From contig NC_020504.1 in the NCBI RefSeq assembly GCF_000349325.1, positions 9,280,326 through 9,344,325 of the forward strand: a stretch of DNA of 64,000 nt, written 5' to 3'. Position numbers and translations under genes: made by a program. The DNA comes from Streptomyces davaonensis JCM 4913 (GTDB lineage: Bacteria; Actinomycetota; Actinomycetes; Streptomycetales; Streptomycetaceae). Below, in pieces: positions 63,648 to 64,000 of the stretch (position 1 is the first letter of the stretch; each line of letters starts with the position of its first letter). A model generated the notes under the pieces. It saw only the letters and a program-made list of their open reading frames with translations, was not told the origin of the DNA and searched no databases.

Positions 63648-64000
63648 GTGGAAAAGACTTTGGAGTTCCCGGTACTGCTGCGGCTGATCGACGAACGGGC
63701 TGTGGCCTTCCGAGAGGCCGTCGCCTCCGCGCCCAGTCTCGACGTGCAGGTGCCGACCTGCCCCGAATGGACGCTGTTCGACCTGGTGGAGCATCTGGGC
63801 GGAGTGCACCGCAGCTGGGCCGCGAACGTCGCCGCGGGACCCGCCGACGGTCCCTCGGGCAAGCCCGCCGCGGAGGGAACCCTGACCGCGCCCCGGGAAC
63901 GTGAGGCCCTGCTGGCGTGGTCGGCCGAGTCGACGGAGCTGCTGCTGAGCGCGCTGCGCGAGGCCGGACCGGATCGCGGTTGCTGGACGTGGTGGGGCGT
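63648..64000 (+). CDS. Maleylpyruvate isomerase/mycothiol-dependent family protein (partial)
   Basis: The first 117 residues of a protein run off the right edge. The start is GTG 63648 and the sequence reads PVLLRLIDERAVAFREAVAS, then VPTCPEWTLFDLVEHLGGVH, the N-terminal domain of TIGR03083/MDMPI enzymes that use mycothiol as a thiol cofactor. The C-terminal half is missing. The gap to the GNAT stop is 13 bp. The exact substrate is unknown. Confidence 0.8.
   Translation, partial: MEKTLEFPVLLRLIDERAVAFREAVASAPSLDVQVPTCPEWTLFDLVEHLGGVHRSWAANVAAGPADGPSGKPAAEGTLTAPREREALLAWSAESTELLLSALREAGPDRGCWTWWG

Overview
The window is high-GC actinobacterial chromosome and almost certainly Streptomyces. The evidence is strong third-position GC bias, frequent GTG and TTG starts with GGAGG-type ribosome sites, a SigB/F/G-type sigma factor, an ANTAR protein, a SpoIIE-type phosphatase, a DUF5133 protein, a GlgE operon and a Tap/Tpg-like pair. 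From memory (not searched), bases 500-19000 resemble the SCO73xx region of S. coelicolor (glgB/pep2/treS/glgE set II, glgX, a SigG-type sigma factor, a hemC paralogue). I saw no rRNA, tRNA, CRISPR array, insertion sequence or integrase.

Bases 1-19000: a partial NDH-2-like oxidoreductase, an acyl-CoA ligase followed by an overlapping HATPase protein, and a YbdK-type ligase. Next comes the leftward alpha-glucan operon glgE-treS-mak-glgB, with an upstream DUF5133 gene. Facing away from it are an ATPase-fold regulator and glgX. TreS makes maltose from trehalose, Mak phosphorylates it, GlgE polymerises maltose 1-phosphate, GlgB branches the glucan and GlgX debranches it. A VOC protein, an ANTAR protein, the sigma factor, an unknown protein and a hemC paralogue follow.

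Bases 19000-31000: an unknown protein, an MFS exporter with a divergent ArsR-like regulator, a questin-oxidase-like protein, a secreted NPP1-family protein, a stand-alone ATP-dependent DNA ligase, TetR and MarR regulators, a BCP-type peroxiredoxin, a PAS/GAF/SpoIIE/HATPase signalling protein, a secreted cupin and a TSUP permease.

Bases 31000-38500 form a fructan-use cluster: a LacI regulator, a cytoplasmic GH32, an ABC importer (two permeases and a Tat-type binding protein, no ATPase gene) and a divergent exported GH32. CTAAC/GTTAG operator-like sites lie in the divergent promoter region.

Bases 38500-53200 hold mixed genes: a phosphotransferase with a degenerate catalytic loop, a TauD-family dioxygenase, a BrkB-type membrane protein, a GH15 enzyme, two alpha/beta hydrolases, a DinB-like protein, a large metzincin with ASH repeats and no visible signal peptide, a lipoprotein, an HIT protein and a secreted GH64 beta-1,3-glucanase under a perfect 16-bp palindrome.

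Bases 53300-58113 are the most interesting part. A cold-shock gene and a DEAD-box helicase gene are separated by a 14-bp terminator hairpin. Next to them is a three-gene cassette: a small XRE regulator, a Tap-like protein (HTH, zinc-knuckle-like cysteines and a degenerate family-B polymerase palm), and a Tpg-like terminal protein. An inverted repeat and a leaderless-type promoter precede it. The rest holds acetyltransferases, a methyltransferase, a frameshifted DUF1877 remnant, a nucleotidyltransferase, a LysR gene, a secreted WxVG-repeat protein and a partial mycothiol-dependent-type enzyme.
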